Positions 11,098 through 23,529 of a stretch of DNA of 64,000 bases are shown here, piece by piece. The position numbers and the translations under genes are program-made. This DNA is from Dermacentor variabilis (Eukaryota; Arthropoda; Arachnida; Ixodida; Ixodidae), in the NCBI RefSeq assembly GCF_050947875.1, contig NC_134570.1, positions 107,474,122 to 107,538,121 on the forward strand, in the 5' to 3' direction. The first letter of the stretch is position 1. Each line of letters begins with the position of its first letter. Below the pieces are notes generated by a model that was given only the letters and a program-made list of their open reading frames with translations, was not told the origin of the DNA and made no database searches.

Positions 11098-12842
11098 GTA
11101 AGAACCTGACTGCCCGAACCATTGTTCAGTGTAGTTTAATACGTGTAAGCTAGTGATTGCTACAATGCTTTCTTCAGATAAATGGATTTTGAGCTGGTGT
11201 ACCGGTTTTTGGTAACAGTGAGGCGTTACGCCTAAATTAAACGGCACTTGTATGAACCATTTTTTATGGAAGACATACAAAGTAGCTTAAGACACTTAAA
11301 ATAACCGTTTTTCACCTTTCCTAAATTCAGTGATTAGGCTAAAATCCCAGTGTAGAAATGTACAGCTGTAGCTTCTCCTTTATCATGGAAGCAGATCTGA
11401 AGCATCTGGTTAAAGAGTATCACTGAATGAAATTTGTCCTTGCAAGCAGTAAAGCACAGGGAAGCTTTTTATAATGTGCAAAGATATTGACTGATCAAGA
11501 ACACATGAAAGTTCATGCCTTGTGCCTATAAATGATACAAGCATGTAATACTGCACGCTATACACAGGAGCTATGTAAATGTACAGAGGTGCAACAAAGC
11601 GTGCAAAAGATCACTTAGCTCTACATACAGCCCTTACTACAAAATACCTCCACCGGCAGACAGAACAAAAGCAATGTATGACCGGTGACTACCTCACAAC
11701 ATCGAGCACCACTATTGAAAACGTGCCAGAACCATTGAAACCATTGTGTCGTTGTGCACAAAACCTGCAGACCGCAAAAAGAACAGTGCAAGAAAGACGG
11801 AGACGAGTGTGAGAAGCTGAACTGAAACCCGGGGAGACAGACAAGAACATCGCTTGTCTATCGCCGTTTGTTTCGGGTTGCAGTCCAGCTGTTGCAAACT
11901 TGTCCTTAGCCTTGCACCAATTGGCTCAGTATACTATTCCGACAAGAAATATCACCGACATTCCTTGAAGGGTACTACCGAAACTGTTGTGCATTTGCGT
12001 TGTGCACCAGCTCTTCGGCCCAGGCTAAGCGCTCTACCGGCATAAAATACAAGAAAGCAAAAACTAACTTCCGACATACCTTGAAAAACATGTGCCTACT
12101 GACGACCGGACACCACTGCAGACATGACGAGAATTAGAAATGAAGTGTCACAGCACCGCAACTAAGAGTGATTTATTGTGAGAACGGAAAAGCTGGCGGT
12201 ATCTTGCTATCTTCTGCAGCCCTTCAGGGAGCACCAGCAGAGCACGGCTCAGCGCCAGCACCGACACTCTACCGAAACACAACAAGCTGGCACATGCCCG
12301 TATACGCTTGCTTGATGGTTGCACTTATCGTGACGTATGACAGGCACGCGACTATGAGAATAATTGATAATTGGAGAATGCTATGTAAAATCTCATTAAA
12401 GCATTTCACTTTTGTAACGTCTTTAAACATCATTCTGCATTTAGTGCGACATGGCGTGCTTCTGGCTCCTTGCATTAGACACACATGGCCTCCGCGACTG
12501 AGTGTCAAGTTCGGAGGCCGCGTAATAACTTGCGCACGTGAGGGTTGTCGCCGTTTTAAAACGTTTGGTGGTGCTTAATAAAAGTAAAGTCCCTTCATAT
12601 AATTTCTATGCGCTTTTTCTGCTATATATCAGTTAATTGCTGAATGTACTGTACCTTGGTTTTCAGTTACTTTTCCAAAGTTGGAAACAAAGAAGTCTGC
12701 AAAAGATCAAAATCTGCAACACGAAAGCTTTGGGCGCATGTACATTCTTCTTTTGCTTTACTCGCTGTTTGCATATTTTGTTCTACTGAAAAAATATACA
12801 TTTCATGCGCAATTATTGATTTTATGAAGTATAACTGATCGA
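11098..12842. other. region downstream of the THAP donor, no exon recognised
   Basis: No catalytic transposase motif or convincing next exon was found on the plus strand. A polyadenylation-like AATAAA lies at 12577-12582 after a GC-richer block (12480-12560). The frames at 12168-12578 look random. Confidence 0.35.
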
Positions 12843-13248
12843 TCAATGTCCAGCAAGAGAATGGGATGTCATATGGACATCCATTACATGTGAACTGATA
12901 AGGCGCGATATAATCACACCAACTACAGGCACCAACCGCATAGCATCGTCCGCGTCAAAATCATAGAAGGGCGTATACAATGCGAAAGTTTTGGAGGGCC
13001 TACAATGTACGCTTAAACTGCAAACTTTATGGAGGTGCAATGTATGTCTGAAGTACTGTTTTTAGAGACGTTCTATGGACATCCAATATTTTGTTCGCTG
13101 TACGTCTGATGAATGAACTAAATGGGTGTTCAGTGGAAATCCAAAACTTTGATGCCTTTGTACGTTTCTCAGATTTATGTGCATTTAAAGGATGTCCATA
13201 GAACACCCCCATCTTATGCTGATGTTTGGATCAGTCCGGCACATCTGT

Positions 13249-13271
13249 TGGATGTTTGTGGCTATCTTGGG
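13249..13271 (-). repeat. right terminal inverted repeat of the 5.2-kb element
   Basis: The plus strand reads GTTTGTGGCTATCTTGGG at the end, the inverted partner of 8094-8115. It is followed by TGT and then by Penelope-like sequence. Confidence 0.75.
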
Positions 13272-13570
13272 TGTAAGTGCTCCGTCCCTGGCACTCGCTG
13301 ATAAAGAGTTGTATCTTGAGAAGAACCTGATCAATGCTTTGTAATGGCTTGATGTGGGCACCTATCGGGTTCATTGCGCATGTGGTTTTCTCCTATGTGG
13401 CACATTCATTGACGCATCCGTCTGCGCATTTAATTGAGCATACAGTGGTTTCTTGCATGGTTTTTCTGAATAAGGCCTGCCAGTTGAAGTCTAAGTGCTC
13501 TGTCCTGTCTCAACTTTTTTCTGTTCATCTTTTTAACGCTAGTAACTATGTCTCGGGAAATCGGCCAGTA
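13272..13570 (+). mobile_element. Penelope-like element, copy 2, 3' part
   Basis: From TGTAAGTGCTCCGTCCCTGG onward, the sequence matches the reverse complement of copy 1 (6255-6535) nearly base for base, for example GAGTTGTATCTTGAGAAGAA and TTTCTCCTATGTGGCACATT. It ends around GTCTCGGGAAATCGGCCAG. It is the displaced tail of the element at 7388-8093. Confidence 0.88.
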
Positions 13571-13574
13571 TGAC

Positions 13575-15689
13575 TTTGCGTAGATAGGATAATGATTATG
13601 AACATTTTTGGTGAAGGTAGTGGTAGTAGACTGAATAATCGAAGAGTTTAGATATAGATTAGAAGACATTTCATTCCACTGCTAGAATTTTTAATCATCC
13701 CAATAATTCTTGTCTTTGATAGTGTGTGCGTGTCGAGTGACTGCTTCCTGATTCAGTGCTTCTTGATGCTTGCTTCTTGCTGACATCATTCTTATGCTGC
13801 ATAATTCACCTGTTTAATTTCCCTGTTTCTCCAGTACAAACAAATCTACATTCATAAGAAACCTTGTAGATGTTTGCGGAAACTTGCTGATGGAGATCAG
13901 AGAGCAGCATGCACCCCAAGGTTAGATATGCATTCAAGAGCCTGGTATCTTGCAAATGTTAAAGATATACCCCTGCTAAGCAAGTTCTTGGCATACTCCT
14001 CAATGTTATTTGTGAATACGGATTGGCTAAATTGGGAAAACGGTCAATCTAAAACATGTCAAGCAACATAGCTGACAATTCACACACATTCCAACTGAAA
14101 TAAAAGATATAGCATCAAATGCAAGAATCATTGGCATAATTCCATTCTTTTAGCGGAATAAAATCTGTCTTCAGATCTAAATATGGAAACCTTTATAATT
14201 CAGACTACTAAATACCTCATGAGGGTTACAATGTGAAATATACATTTATTTGTTCCTCATTTTTTTACTGTAAGACCCAATGATGCTTAAACAGCAGGGA
14301 AAGCACTGGGATCACAGTACCTAATATTTTATAGTGCTCCAGAAATCAGTTTCTCTGCCGACCGCAGCATCCCACACTAACAGTTTTTGACAGAAAATGC
14401 GAGACAGAAGGCACATAACGCTTAGGGTGGTGCTATTCGCTTTGATTGTTTAGGAATGAAGATCATAGTCTACATGTTATGGCCCTAGGTGTCATTGCCT
14501 ATAAACAACAAAAAGAGGCGTTTTGCATTTCGCATAGCTGCATAGAGGTTTTTGGTGTGTGCCGTTTAATTTAGAAACCTTCACAGCTGATACTAAATGC
14601 ACTCTCCACAGCGTTAGGCTATACAGGCACACTATTTCACACAGAACACACTATTCACCTCGTCATGGTCCAGGTGGCGATTCAGGTTCTTCAAAGGTGT
14701 TTCATTGAACGGGACGGCACATAGTGCTTTACTTATTTGCAGAATATTGCATTTCAGTTGTGTCATATGAGATAAATTCATTCGAGCTTTAACTTGCCCT
14801 AAATGTATTACATATGTGTAACGGTAAACTGGCAGCAGCTTGCAGTAACTACGGCTTGTGGAAGTACAATTGCAACTGCCATATTATGTGTAACTGCTAG
14901 TTCACAGGCATCTGCAACAATGATGGTTAGGGTGCACTAGTTTCTTCTACTCTGGAGTATGCATCCTCCACGAGAAAATAGTTTTTTCCTCCTCCTCCTT
15001 CTCTACCAGATTGGTATTTGTAGATTATACTCTTGTGTAAACTTCATAAGCATTTCTCCTTGTCTGGGCCACAGATCATTGTTGCTGCGACTGTAAAACC
15101 AGGGTGCCTGTTCACAGCACCCATAGGGAACAGTCTGTGAATATTTAACAAACAGTAAACATAATTGATAATGAATAATTTTTAGTAATTTTCAATAAAT
15201 TTAACACTCTTCGCCTTCCACTGTGGTGTTTTTCAACCTCTAAGGTTGGCATGTCTGCGCAAGGCTGCAGGATGTCATTTTGCATGAAAGACTGCGTTTG
15301 TGCGCATAACATCTCATTGGCATCGTTCTGCTGTACAGAATGTCATGAGCTTTCCTATGCATCAGTCACCATCTCACAAACTGGCTGCTCCTTTGTTAGT
15401 TATTAATGTGAAGCACATTTGATGTTATAACGAAAAGAATTGTGGCCTCTGATCTCCTAATTCTCCTCACTTGATGCGTGGTTTTATAATAGCATGATCG
15501 GCACCATGAGAGTCAATATGGTGTATAATTATTGTGTGCATGGTGGGGGGTACAATAATTATAGCAACTTTTCTGGATGACTTGAATCAGTATTGTGGAA
15601 TGCTGTTTTTTTCTTTCACTCATTGTTACCAAACTTCACTTTGGTTTTGGCAGCAAGCATAATGTAGTTTGCTAGCGCTCCTGCCAACA
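13575..15689. other. AT-rich non-coding stretch
   Basis: No gene, domain or repeat of this window is recognised. A pyrimidine tract with an acceptor-like CTTCTCTACCAG occurs near 14997-15010, but no open exon follows. Confidence 0.4.
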
Positions 15690-15691
15690 TA

Positions 15692-17011
15692 TACGAGGTG
15701 TGACACAAAAAAAAAACGAGACTGGTTCAGTAACTTATTGTACTTACTGAATCAATTCTCTGTGACATTATGACCTTCAAAGTAGTCCCCTTCAGCATTC
15801 ACACACTTCTGCATTTGGTGCTGCCATAGTTGATAACAGTTCTGGAACGAGGTTTTTGGAAGGCCCTTCAGGAGATTCTTCGTTTTTGCCTGAACCTCTT
15901 CAACTGAGGTAAAATGGATTCCCTTTAAGCAAGATTTAACTTCAGGAAATAAAAAAAAAAGTCGCATGGAGCCAAATCAGGTGAATAAGGAGGATGCCCC
16001 ATCACAGTAATGTTTTTGCTGGTCAGAAAGTGCTTGACAGATAGGGCCGTGTGAACGGGTGCATTGTCCTGGTGCAACAGCCATCCATCACTCCACAACT
16101 GTGACCTCTTCCTAATTTTTTCACGGTCTTTTTAGTACTTCAATGTAGTAGTGTTGATTAACAGTCTGACCTCTGGGAACCCACTCAATCATTAGAATTC
16201 CATTAATGTCAAAGAAGACAATTAACATTGCCTTGAATTTTGATTTTGACATGCGTGATTTTTTGGGTCTTGGGGATCCTGGAGACTTCCACTGCATTGA
16301 CTGGTGCTTACTTTCTGGGTCATAGGTAAAAACCCATGTCTCATCACATGTTACAACAGATTCCAACAAATTTGGCTCGTTTGCAATGCGTTCTAACATG
16401 TCCACACACAGGTCTTTACGGCACTGTTTTTGGTCATTGGACAGAACTTTTGGAACAACCTTCGCACTAATCTTGCTCATTCTAATTCGACCGTTAAAAT
16501 GCGCCGAACAGCTTCCCTATCCAAGTTCACTAACTGCGCCACTGCACGAACACTTAATCTTCGGTCACCACGGATCACCTCACGAACTTTGGCAATGTTT
16601 TGGTCTGTAATCGCTGACCTTGGGCGCCCAGCACATTCATCGTCTTCCACACTGTCCCTTCCCCCTGAAAACCGCTTATGCCATTCAAACACACGGGCAC
16701 GAGACAAAGTTTCATCTCCATAAGCCTCGGTTAACATTTGAAATGTTTCAGTGGCTGATTTCTTAAGTTTCACAAGAAACTTGATGTTGATTCGCTGTTC
16801 GGTTTTTCCATCAGACATTTTTCCGGCAGAAGGCAGTTGCACGTGTTCACTCAATGACGCAGCACTTCCAACTGGCGTGACTGGTTCCATCGAAACTGGG
16901 CGCATAAAAAGAGGAGGTGTGTGGGATGACGTAAGCAAAACAGTTGTTGCCAACTCCAATCTGTTTTCAAGCTACACACTTAGTCTCGTTTCTTTTGTGT
17001 CACACCTCGTA
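15692..17011 (-). mobile_element. mariner transposon, 1,320 bp, with TA duplication
   Basis: The ends are inverted repeats: left TACGAGGTGTGACAC, right GTGTCACACCTCGTA. The similarity continues inward for about 30 bp through CGAGACT/AGTCTCG. TA dinucleotides at 15690-15691 and 17012-17013 are the target duplication. Length and single minus-strand transposase fit mariner. The coding region is broken (see the transposase entry). Confidence 0.93.
15752..16818 (-). pseudogene. mariner transposase, three frameshifts
   Basis: The start is taken at MSDGKTEQR (16818), since upstream residues lack mariner similarity. An N-terminal helix-turn-helix region (FEWHKRFSGGRDSVEDDE, then GRPRSA) is followed by the DDD catalytic core. 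The first Asp lies in CDETWVFTYD. The second is in HQDNAPVHTALS and the third in SPDLAPCDFF, with exactly 34 residues between them, so the D,D34D signature is complete. The frame breaks near 16480, near 16124 and in a 10-T homopolymer at 15951-15960. All three are single-base-type shifts, so the copy is inactive but not very old. Confidence 0.92.
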
Positions 17012-17013
17012 TA

Positions 17014-18520
17014 ATGCGTAGGCATCTGTGCTGAAAAATAAAAAGACCAGCTAATGGTTTGCCAGGAGCTAAGGTCCATTTAGACCTTTAAAATTTGAGC
17101 TTATACATGTGGATATTACTGCTGAATGAATGCCCGCCTAGCAGAACTGCCCATAACATTTTCTTCCATTATAATGACACTGAAGCTCAGAACAGCATTG
17201 AACTTAGACTTGCTTAAAAAATGGCCCATTTCCTTGTTCAAGTAAGACAAAGGTTCCACAGGAAGACAGAAAGTTGAAGCCATCAACAGCGTCATGAATA
17301 TAAACAGCACTCAACGTTTCGCAATTTACGCCTGGTTGTCATATTGCCCATCCCATTTTTTTTCGCAGGCTTTTCTTTACTGTTTTATAGTCATGTCCAG
17401 TTTAATTTTGATGTCCCTATTTTTAATCTTTGGTGAATATATTTTTTCTTCACATGTTGAATACACAAAATGTGTATTCATCATGTGCCTTCATTTGCCA
17501 TTTCCACTGATCTTAACCAGGTGCATCTTGATACAAAATTTGTTTTCCTTAATTCTTCGTTGCCTTTTTTCAAATGTGCTTACAGTTTATCTTAATTCCT
17601 ATTTTGACTTCCGGGAATACTAGGTCTGCTGGATTAATAGTTGCTTACATGTGTACATCATTGTCTGTTTTGATCACCCCTACTCTTTGCAAGAACTGAC
17701 AGCAGTGCTCCACCCGCTCCATCTTGATCACCACTGCTAAAGCATGCCCTTCCTCCCTTTATATTAACATTTCGGCTTCTCTTGACCTAGTATATGCACC
17801 AGCTTCTCCTCCCCCAATGATGGTAGGGGCCAGTGAGCTATGCACAAAAAAAAAACGCTGCCAAGGAAAGCAGATGCTACCCTGATGACAAGCACCTTTG
17901 TTTTAATGTCGGCTACAGCAACATCCCTTATTCCAACAATGTTGGTCTACATACATGTTTTTCTAGCACAGAAGTTACTGCTTTGTTGTGTTCTGTGATT
18001 ATCTTTTTTTTCCTGCTTTCCTTGGGATGGAAATTCACAAATACTATTTGTTTCTCCTAACAGCAGCAAGTCTATCCTTGCAAGGCGTTTGGGGTCAAGA
18101 ACGACTTTCACCAGGAAAGAGTGCAAGACGAGTGATTGAAGAAAATAAAGTTGCTTCATTGATCATTCATAAAGTGCAAAGTGTTTTATCTTTTCAGCTA
18201 TGTCAGTGTGTTGGCAAGACTATTTTCTCAATAGTGACCTGCTGCTTCGGCTATGGGCTGCCTTCATGACATTTGCATTAAAGGATAGGTACTATCGTGG
18301 ACAAAAGTACCCTGGAGGTGCGAGTGTAGACTAAATTGCATCTCTGCATTCAAGACTGCTGGAAGCAGTGGGTCACGTATGCACATTCCAAACGCGGATG
18401 TTAGTGTGGCTGATCCCAGCAGATGTCGCACCAATAAAGTTTGATCGATGCTCGTGTGTCCTGGGCAGTTTTGACCCCGGTAGTACATTCTGCAAACAAT
18501 GAATATGCTCTGTAAGACGA
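17014..18520. other. no gene seen
   Basis: AT-rich DNA with a few pyrimidine-rich tracts. The frame at 17294-17623 is hydrophobic but without a recognisable family. The segment 18290-18490 is GC-richer and may be a dispersed repeat. Confidence 0.35.
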
Positions 18521-18715
18521 AATATGGGAAGCACCTGTACTTTAACGGCTATAGTACAGATTTAGCATACAGAGTCTTTTGTGTTCTGAATATGGGAAGC
18601 ACCTGTACTTTAACAGTTATAGTACAGGTGCAGTACATTGGTGTGTTCCTTGTTCTGAATACGAGAAGCACCTGTACTTAAACGGTTGTAGTACCTATTC
18701 AGCATACAGTCATCC
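18521..18715. repeat. three tandem units of about 69 bp
   Basis: Units start at 18521, 18589 and 18658, each opening AATATGGGAAGCACCTGTAC (the third with a C and an A changed) and containing TTTAACGGTTATAGTAC-like text. Divergence between units is about 10 percent. Function unknown. Confidence 0.85.
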
Positions 18716-19034
18716 ATTTTGTAGATACGAAAGCACTCATATTTTGTATTAAGGTCTCATTTCTACGGCTGTCCGTTCTATGGAAATGACCGTTCTTTAT
18801 TTACGGAAAAGCATTCGGTCGCACATTACCAGCAGATTTGCCGTAAAATCAGGAAATTTTTTTTACAGTTGATAACTACTTGATGGCAAAAACAAAAAAA
18901 AAGAGAAAGCGCGATACAAGACTGAATCTAGTACATACTACAGCTAACAATGCTCTTAGCAAATGCACAATGGTGCAAATGTCGCAATATACATTCCTAT
19001 ACCCACAAGGGGGGGGGGAGTGTTAGCAGAGTGT

Positions 19035-21986
19035 CATCATCATCATCAGCCTAGTTACGCCCACTGCAGGGCAAAGGCCTCTCCCATACTTCTCCAACTA
19101 CCCCGGTCATGTACTAATTGTGGCCATGTTGTCCCTGCAAACGTCTTAATGTCATCCGCCCACCTAACTTTCTGCCGCCCCCTGCTACGCATCCCTTCCC
19201 TTGGAATCCAGTCCGTAACCCTTAGTGACCATCGGTTATCTTCCCTCCTCATTACATGTCCGGCCCATGCCCATTTCTTTTTCTTGGTTTCCACCAAGAT
19301 GTCGTTTACCCGCGTTTGTTGCCTCACCCAATCTGCTCTTATCCCTTAACGTTACACCCATCATTCTTCTTTCCATAGCTCGTTGCGTCGTCCTCAATTT
19401 CAGCAGAACCCTTTTCGTAAGCCTCCAGGTTTCTGCCCCATATGTGAGTACTGGTAACACACAACTGTTATACACTTTCCTTTTGAGGGATAGTGGCAAC
19501 CTGCTGTTCATGATTTGAGAATGCCTGCCAAACGCACCCCAGCCCATTCTTATTCTTCTGGTTATTTCAGTCTCATGATCCGGATCCGTGGTCACTACCT
19601 GCCCTAAGTAGATGTATTCCCTTACCACTTCCAGTGCTTCGCTACCTATCGTAAACTGCTGTTCTCTTCCGAGACTGTTGAACAATACTTTAGTTTTCTG
19701 CAGATTAATTTTCAGACCCACCCTTCCTTCTGCTTTGCCTCTCCAGGTCAGTGAGCATGCATTGCAATTGGTCTCCTGAGTTACTAAGCAAGGCAATATC
19801 ATCAGCGAATCGCAAGTTGCTAAGGTATCCTCCATCAACTTTCATCCCCAATTCTTCCCACTCCAGGCCTCTGAATACCTCCTGTAAACATGCTGTGAAT
19901 AGCATTGGAGATATCGTATCTCCCTGTCTGACGCCTTTCTTTATAGGGATTTTGTTGCTTTCTTTGTGGAGGACTACGGTGGCTGTGGAGCCGATATAGA
20001 TATCTTCCAGTATCTTTACATATGGCTCATCTACACCCTGATTCCGTAATGCCTCCATGACTGCTGAGGTTTCGACTGAATCAAACGCTTTCTCGTAATC
20101 AATGAAAGCTATATATAAGGGTTGGTTATATTCGGCACATTTCTCTATCACTTGATTGATAGTGTGAATATGGTCTATTGTTGAGTAGCCTTTACGGAAT
20201 CCTGCCTGGTCCTTTGGTTGACAGAAGTCTAAGGTGTTCCTGATTCTATTTGCGATTACCTTAGTAAATACTTTGTAGGCAACGGACAGTAAGCTCATCG
20301 GTCTATAATTTTTCAAGTCTTTGGCGTCCCCTTTCTTATGGATTAGGATTATGTTAGCGTTCTTCTAAGATTCCGGTACGCTCTAGGTTATGAGGCATTG
20401 TGTATACAGGGTGGCCAGTTTCTCTAGAACAATCTGACCACCATCATTCAACAAATCTGCTGTTACCTGATCCTCCCCAGCTGCCTTCCCCCTTTGCATA
20501 GCTCCTAAGGCTTTCTTTACTTCTTCTGGCGTTACCTGTGGGATTTCGAATTCCTCTAGGCTATTCTCTCTTCCACTATCGTCGTGGGTGCCACTGGTAC
20601 TGTATAAATCTCTATAGAACTCCTCAACCACTTGAACTATCTCATCCGTATTAGTAACGATATTGCCGGCTTTGTCTCTTAACGCGCACATCTGATTCTT
20701 GCCTATTCCTAGTTTCTTCTTCACTGTTTTTAGGCTTCCTCCGTTCCTGAGAGCCTGTTCAATTCTATCCATATTATAGTTCCTGATGTCCGCTGTCTTA
20801 CGCTTGTTGATTAACTTAGAAAGTTCTGCCAGTTCTATTCTAGCTGTAGGGTTAGAGGCTTTCATACATTGGCGTTTCTTGATCAGATCTATCGTCTCCT
20901 GCGATAGCTTACTGGTTTCCTGTCTAACGGCGTTACCACCGACTTCTATTGCGCACTCCTTAATGATGCCCATGAGACAGTCGTTCATTGCTTCAACACT
21001 AAGGTCCTCTTCCTGAGTTAAAGCCGAATACCTGTTCTGTAGCTTGATCCGGAATTCCTCTAGTTTCCCTCTTACCGCTAACTCATTGATTGGCTTCTTG
21101 TGTACCAGTTTCTTTCGTTCCCTCCTCAAGTCTAGGCTAATTCGAGTTCTTACCATCCTATGGTCACTGCAGCGTACCTTGCCGAGCACGTCTACATCTT
21201 GTATGATGTCAGGGTTCGCGCAGAGTATGAAGTCGATTTCATTTCTAGTCTCACCATTCGGGCTCCTCCACGTCCACTTTCAACTAACCCGCTTGCGGAA
21301 AAAGGTGTTCATTATCCGCATATTATTCTGTTCTGCAAACTCTACTAATAATTCTCTGCTATTCCTAGAGCCTATGCCATATTCCCCCACTGACTTGTCT
21401 CCAGCCTGCTTCTTGCCTACCCTGGCATTGAAGTCGCCCATCAATATAGTGTATTTTGTTTTGACTTTACCCATCGCCGATTCCACGTCTTCATAAAAGC
21501 TTTCGACTTCCTGGTCATCATGACTGCATGTAGGGGCATAGACTTGTACCACCTTCAATTTGTACCTCTTATTAAGTTTCACAACAAACCTGCCACCCTC
21601 TCGTTAATGCTATAGAATTCCTGTATGTTACCAGCTATTTCCTTGTTAATCAGGAATCCGACTCCTAGTTCTCGTCTCCGCTAAGCCCCGGTAACACAGT
21701 ACATGCCCGCTTTTTAGCACTGTATATGCTTCTTTTGTCCTCCTAACCTCACTGAGCCCTATTATATCCCATTTAGTACCTTCTAATTCCTCCAATAACA
21801 CTGCTAGACTCGCCTCACTAGATAGCGTTCTAACGTTAAACGTTGCCAGGTTCAGATTCCAATGGCGGCCTGTCCGGAGCCAGGTATTCTTAGCACCCTC
21901 TGCAGCGTCACAGATCTGACCGCCGCCGTGGTCAGTTGCTTCGCGGCTGCTGGGGACTGAGGGCCGGGGTTTGATTGTTGTATTCA
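19035..21986 (-). mobile_element. RTE-clade non-LTR retrotransposon, 2,952 bp
   Basis: On the minus strand it runs from an endonuclease at the high end to a 3' tail of (GATGAT)n at 19035-19048, a typical RTE terminus. An 11-bp direct repeat, TAGCAGAGTGT on the plus strand, flanks it at 19024-19034 and 21987-21997. The 5' flank is CR1/L2-like sequence, so the RTE landed at the edge of an older LINE. It is nearly full length for a compact RTE. Confidence 0.9.
19055..21900 (-). pseudogene. RTE endonuclease-reverse transcriptase, frameshifted
   Basis: Order on the minus strand: an APE-type endonuclease with LATFNVRTL (about 21840), VVQVYAPT, MGDFNARVGK (21455-21425) and SDHRMVRTR (21165); a linker; then the RT with YRPMSLLSV, IDYEKAFDSV (about 20115), KKGVRQGDTISPMLF (about 19945) and LRFADDIALLSNS (about 19815); then a C-terminal YLGQVVTTD, LPVLTYGAETW and a final HDRGSW. 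At least four frame changes occur (near 21640, 21250, 20350, 19740 and 19310), so this copy is inactive. The catalytic FADD is intact. Confidence 0.9.
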
Positions 21987-21997
21987 TAGCAGAGTGT

Positions 21998-23010
21998 AGG
22001 TTGCACCTAATGAACCCGAGTGCGCGAGATTCTTTGCTAACCACTTCATCAATATGGCGATTCCATGAAATATCCTATGTCAATTAATTCCCAAATATTT
22101 AACATGCACCGTTTTGATGAGCATGTTATTTAATGTGTAACGGCATTCAACTGCAGTGTTTGATGTAGTAAATACAATGGCTTTTGTTTTCAAAAGATTT
22201 CCATCTGCGAGATTTTGCAGCATTTATTAATTTTGTTTGGATCATCCTGGAACGTGTTAACATCGGAGGTATTAGTGATCGGTCTGTATATCGTGCAGTC
22301 GTCTGCAAACAATCGTAATGCAGAGCGTATGTTAGCGTTTAGGTCGTTCACATATATTAGAAATAAAATCGGCCCAAGCACGTTCCCTTGGGGCACACCA
22401 GATTTGACTTGTGCTAATTGAGATAGGTGTTGATTTACAGAAACTGTAAAAAGCTTTCTATCCACTTGAGAATTTTCGTGTCAATGTTTAGGTGTGAAAG
22501 TTTCTTTAATAAGCGGATATGTGGAACTTTCAAAAGCTTTCTTGAAATCTAGAAACACGGCATGTACTTCCGATAAAGAATGTATGACGTTATGGAGATC
22601 AGTAACTAATTCGAACAACTGCGTTTCGCAGGAACGTCCTTTTAGAGAGCCATGTTGATTATGGAAGAAAAAAATCGTGCTTAGTTAGGTGTTTCATAAC
22701 TGCTGATATATGCTCTAGAAGTCTGCAAGCGATGTTAGCGAAATAGGTCTGTAATTGGAAGCTGTGAAGAGTTGCCGGATTTCAGTACGGGGATAACGTG
22801 AGCAATTTTCCAGTCGTCTGGCACATGCCCGGAGTCGATAGACTGCTGGAACAAGGCGGATAAAATGTGGCATGTTGAAGGCTGAGTTAGCTTTCGAAGG
22901 TTTGGGCACATGCCATCAGGACCTAGTGAAAAGTTAATTGGCAATCGATGTATAGCTGCTGATATGCCCTGAGGGGTGATGGTTACGTCATCCATGTTAG
23001 CACTTAAACA
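21998..23010 (-). pseudogene. CR1/L2-like reverse transcriptase fragment
   Basis: The minus strand reads NFSLGPDGMCPNLRKL, a DDWKIAHVIPVLKSG block, YRPISLTS, SGVPQGNVLGPILFLIYVND and LRLFADDCTIYRPI. It ends with the late RT segment NRHIDEVVSKESRALGFIR. These are CR1/L2-type motifs. Frameshifts break it near 22500-22740. It stops abruptly at the RTE target site, and nothing recognisable resumes on the far side of the RTE, so it was probably already truncated there. Confidence 0.82.
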
Positions 23011-23529
23011 TGTAAAGTGCAGGTTGGTTACATGTAAAGTGAAGGTTGGTTGGTTGGCTGTAGGTCACGTCAAGCGTGTGATGACCGTATTGCAATTGAA
23101 ATCTGCACGCGTGAACAGATGCGGACAAACCTACGTGGCAGCCGAGGACACTATGTCTGCCTCGGCTTCGTATAACTGGCCATCGCTAAGTAAAACAGCA
23201 GAAGGCTCCAACACTATGTATAGACCATACTATAGGTCAAACGCATCACCCTGTCTTTATAGATAACATAATACTTCGGACGCATGTGTAGCGCTTTCAG
23301 GGCTATTAGCGCAGTTTGCGGTGCCGTAATAAGTCACCCGTAACTTTGTACGAGGAAACATTTACTCATGCATCACAATGGGCAATGTCCACCTTTCCAA
23401 CTTCCAGTTTCGCAGCAGCGAAGTCGTGTCGGGAAAGCCGGTTTTTCTAAATCAACCACCGCTTGAGCTTGCGATCCTAGTAAAGAAAATAAAGAGAGGC
23501 GAGACATTTCAACGGAAAGATGCTGGCAT
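23011..23529. other. no gene seen
   Basis: Contains two adjacent copies of TTACATGTAAAGTG-like text near 23012-23048 followed by AGGTTGGTTGG, and otherwise mixed sequence without a domain. Confidence 0.35.

Larger units (their letters stand above)
8094..13271 (+). mobile_element. 5,178-bp TIR element carrying a THAP exon
   Basis: The left end begins CCCAGATAGCCAGATACATC and the right end, reverse-complemented, begins CCCAAGATAGCCACAAACAT, so the termini are imperfect inverted repeats of about 22 bp. The trinucleotide TGT flanks both sides (8091-8093 and 13272-13274). The flanking DNA on either side rejoins into one continuous Penelope-like 3' region when compared with copy 1, which shows this is an insertion. 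Both subterminal zones (8100-8365, 12843-13260) are rich in GACATCC/GGATGT words, like transposase-binding repeats. The only recognised coding piece is the THAP exon at 10768-11097. No DDE domain was found, so the superfamily is unassigned. Confidence 0.72.

Noticed and set aside
18521..18715. CRISPR-like array
   Set aside because: Three diverged ~69-bp tandem units without a constant repeat and unique spacers; an ordinary tandem repeat in eukaryotic DNA.
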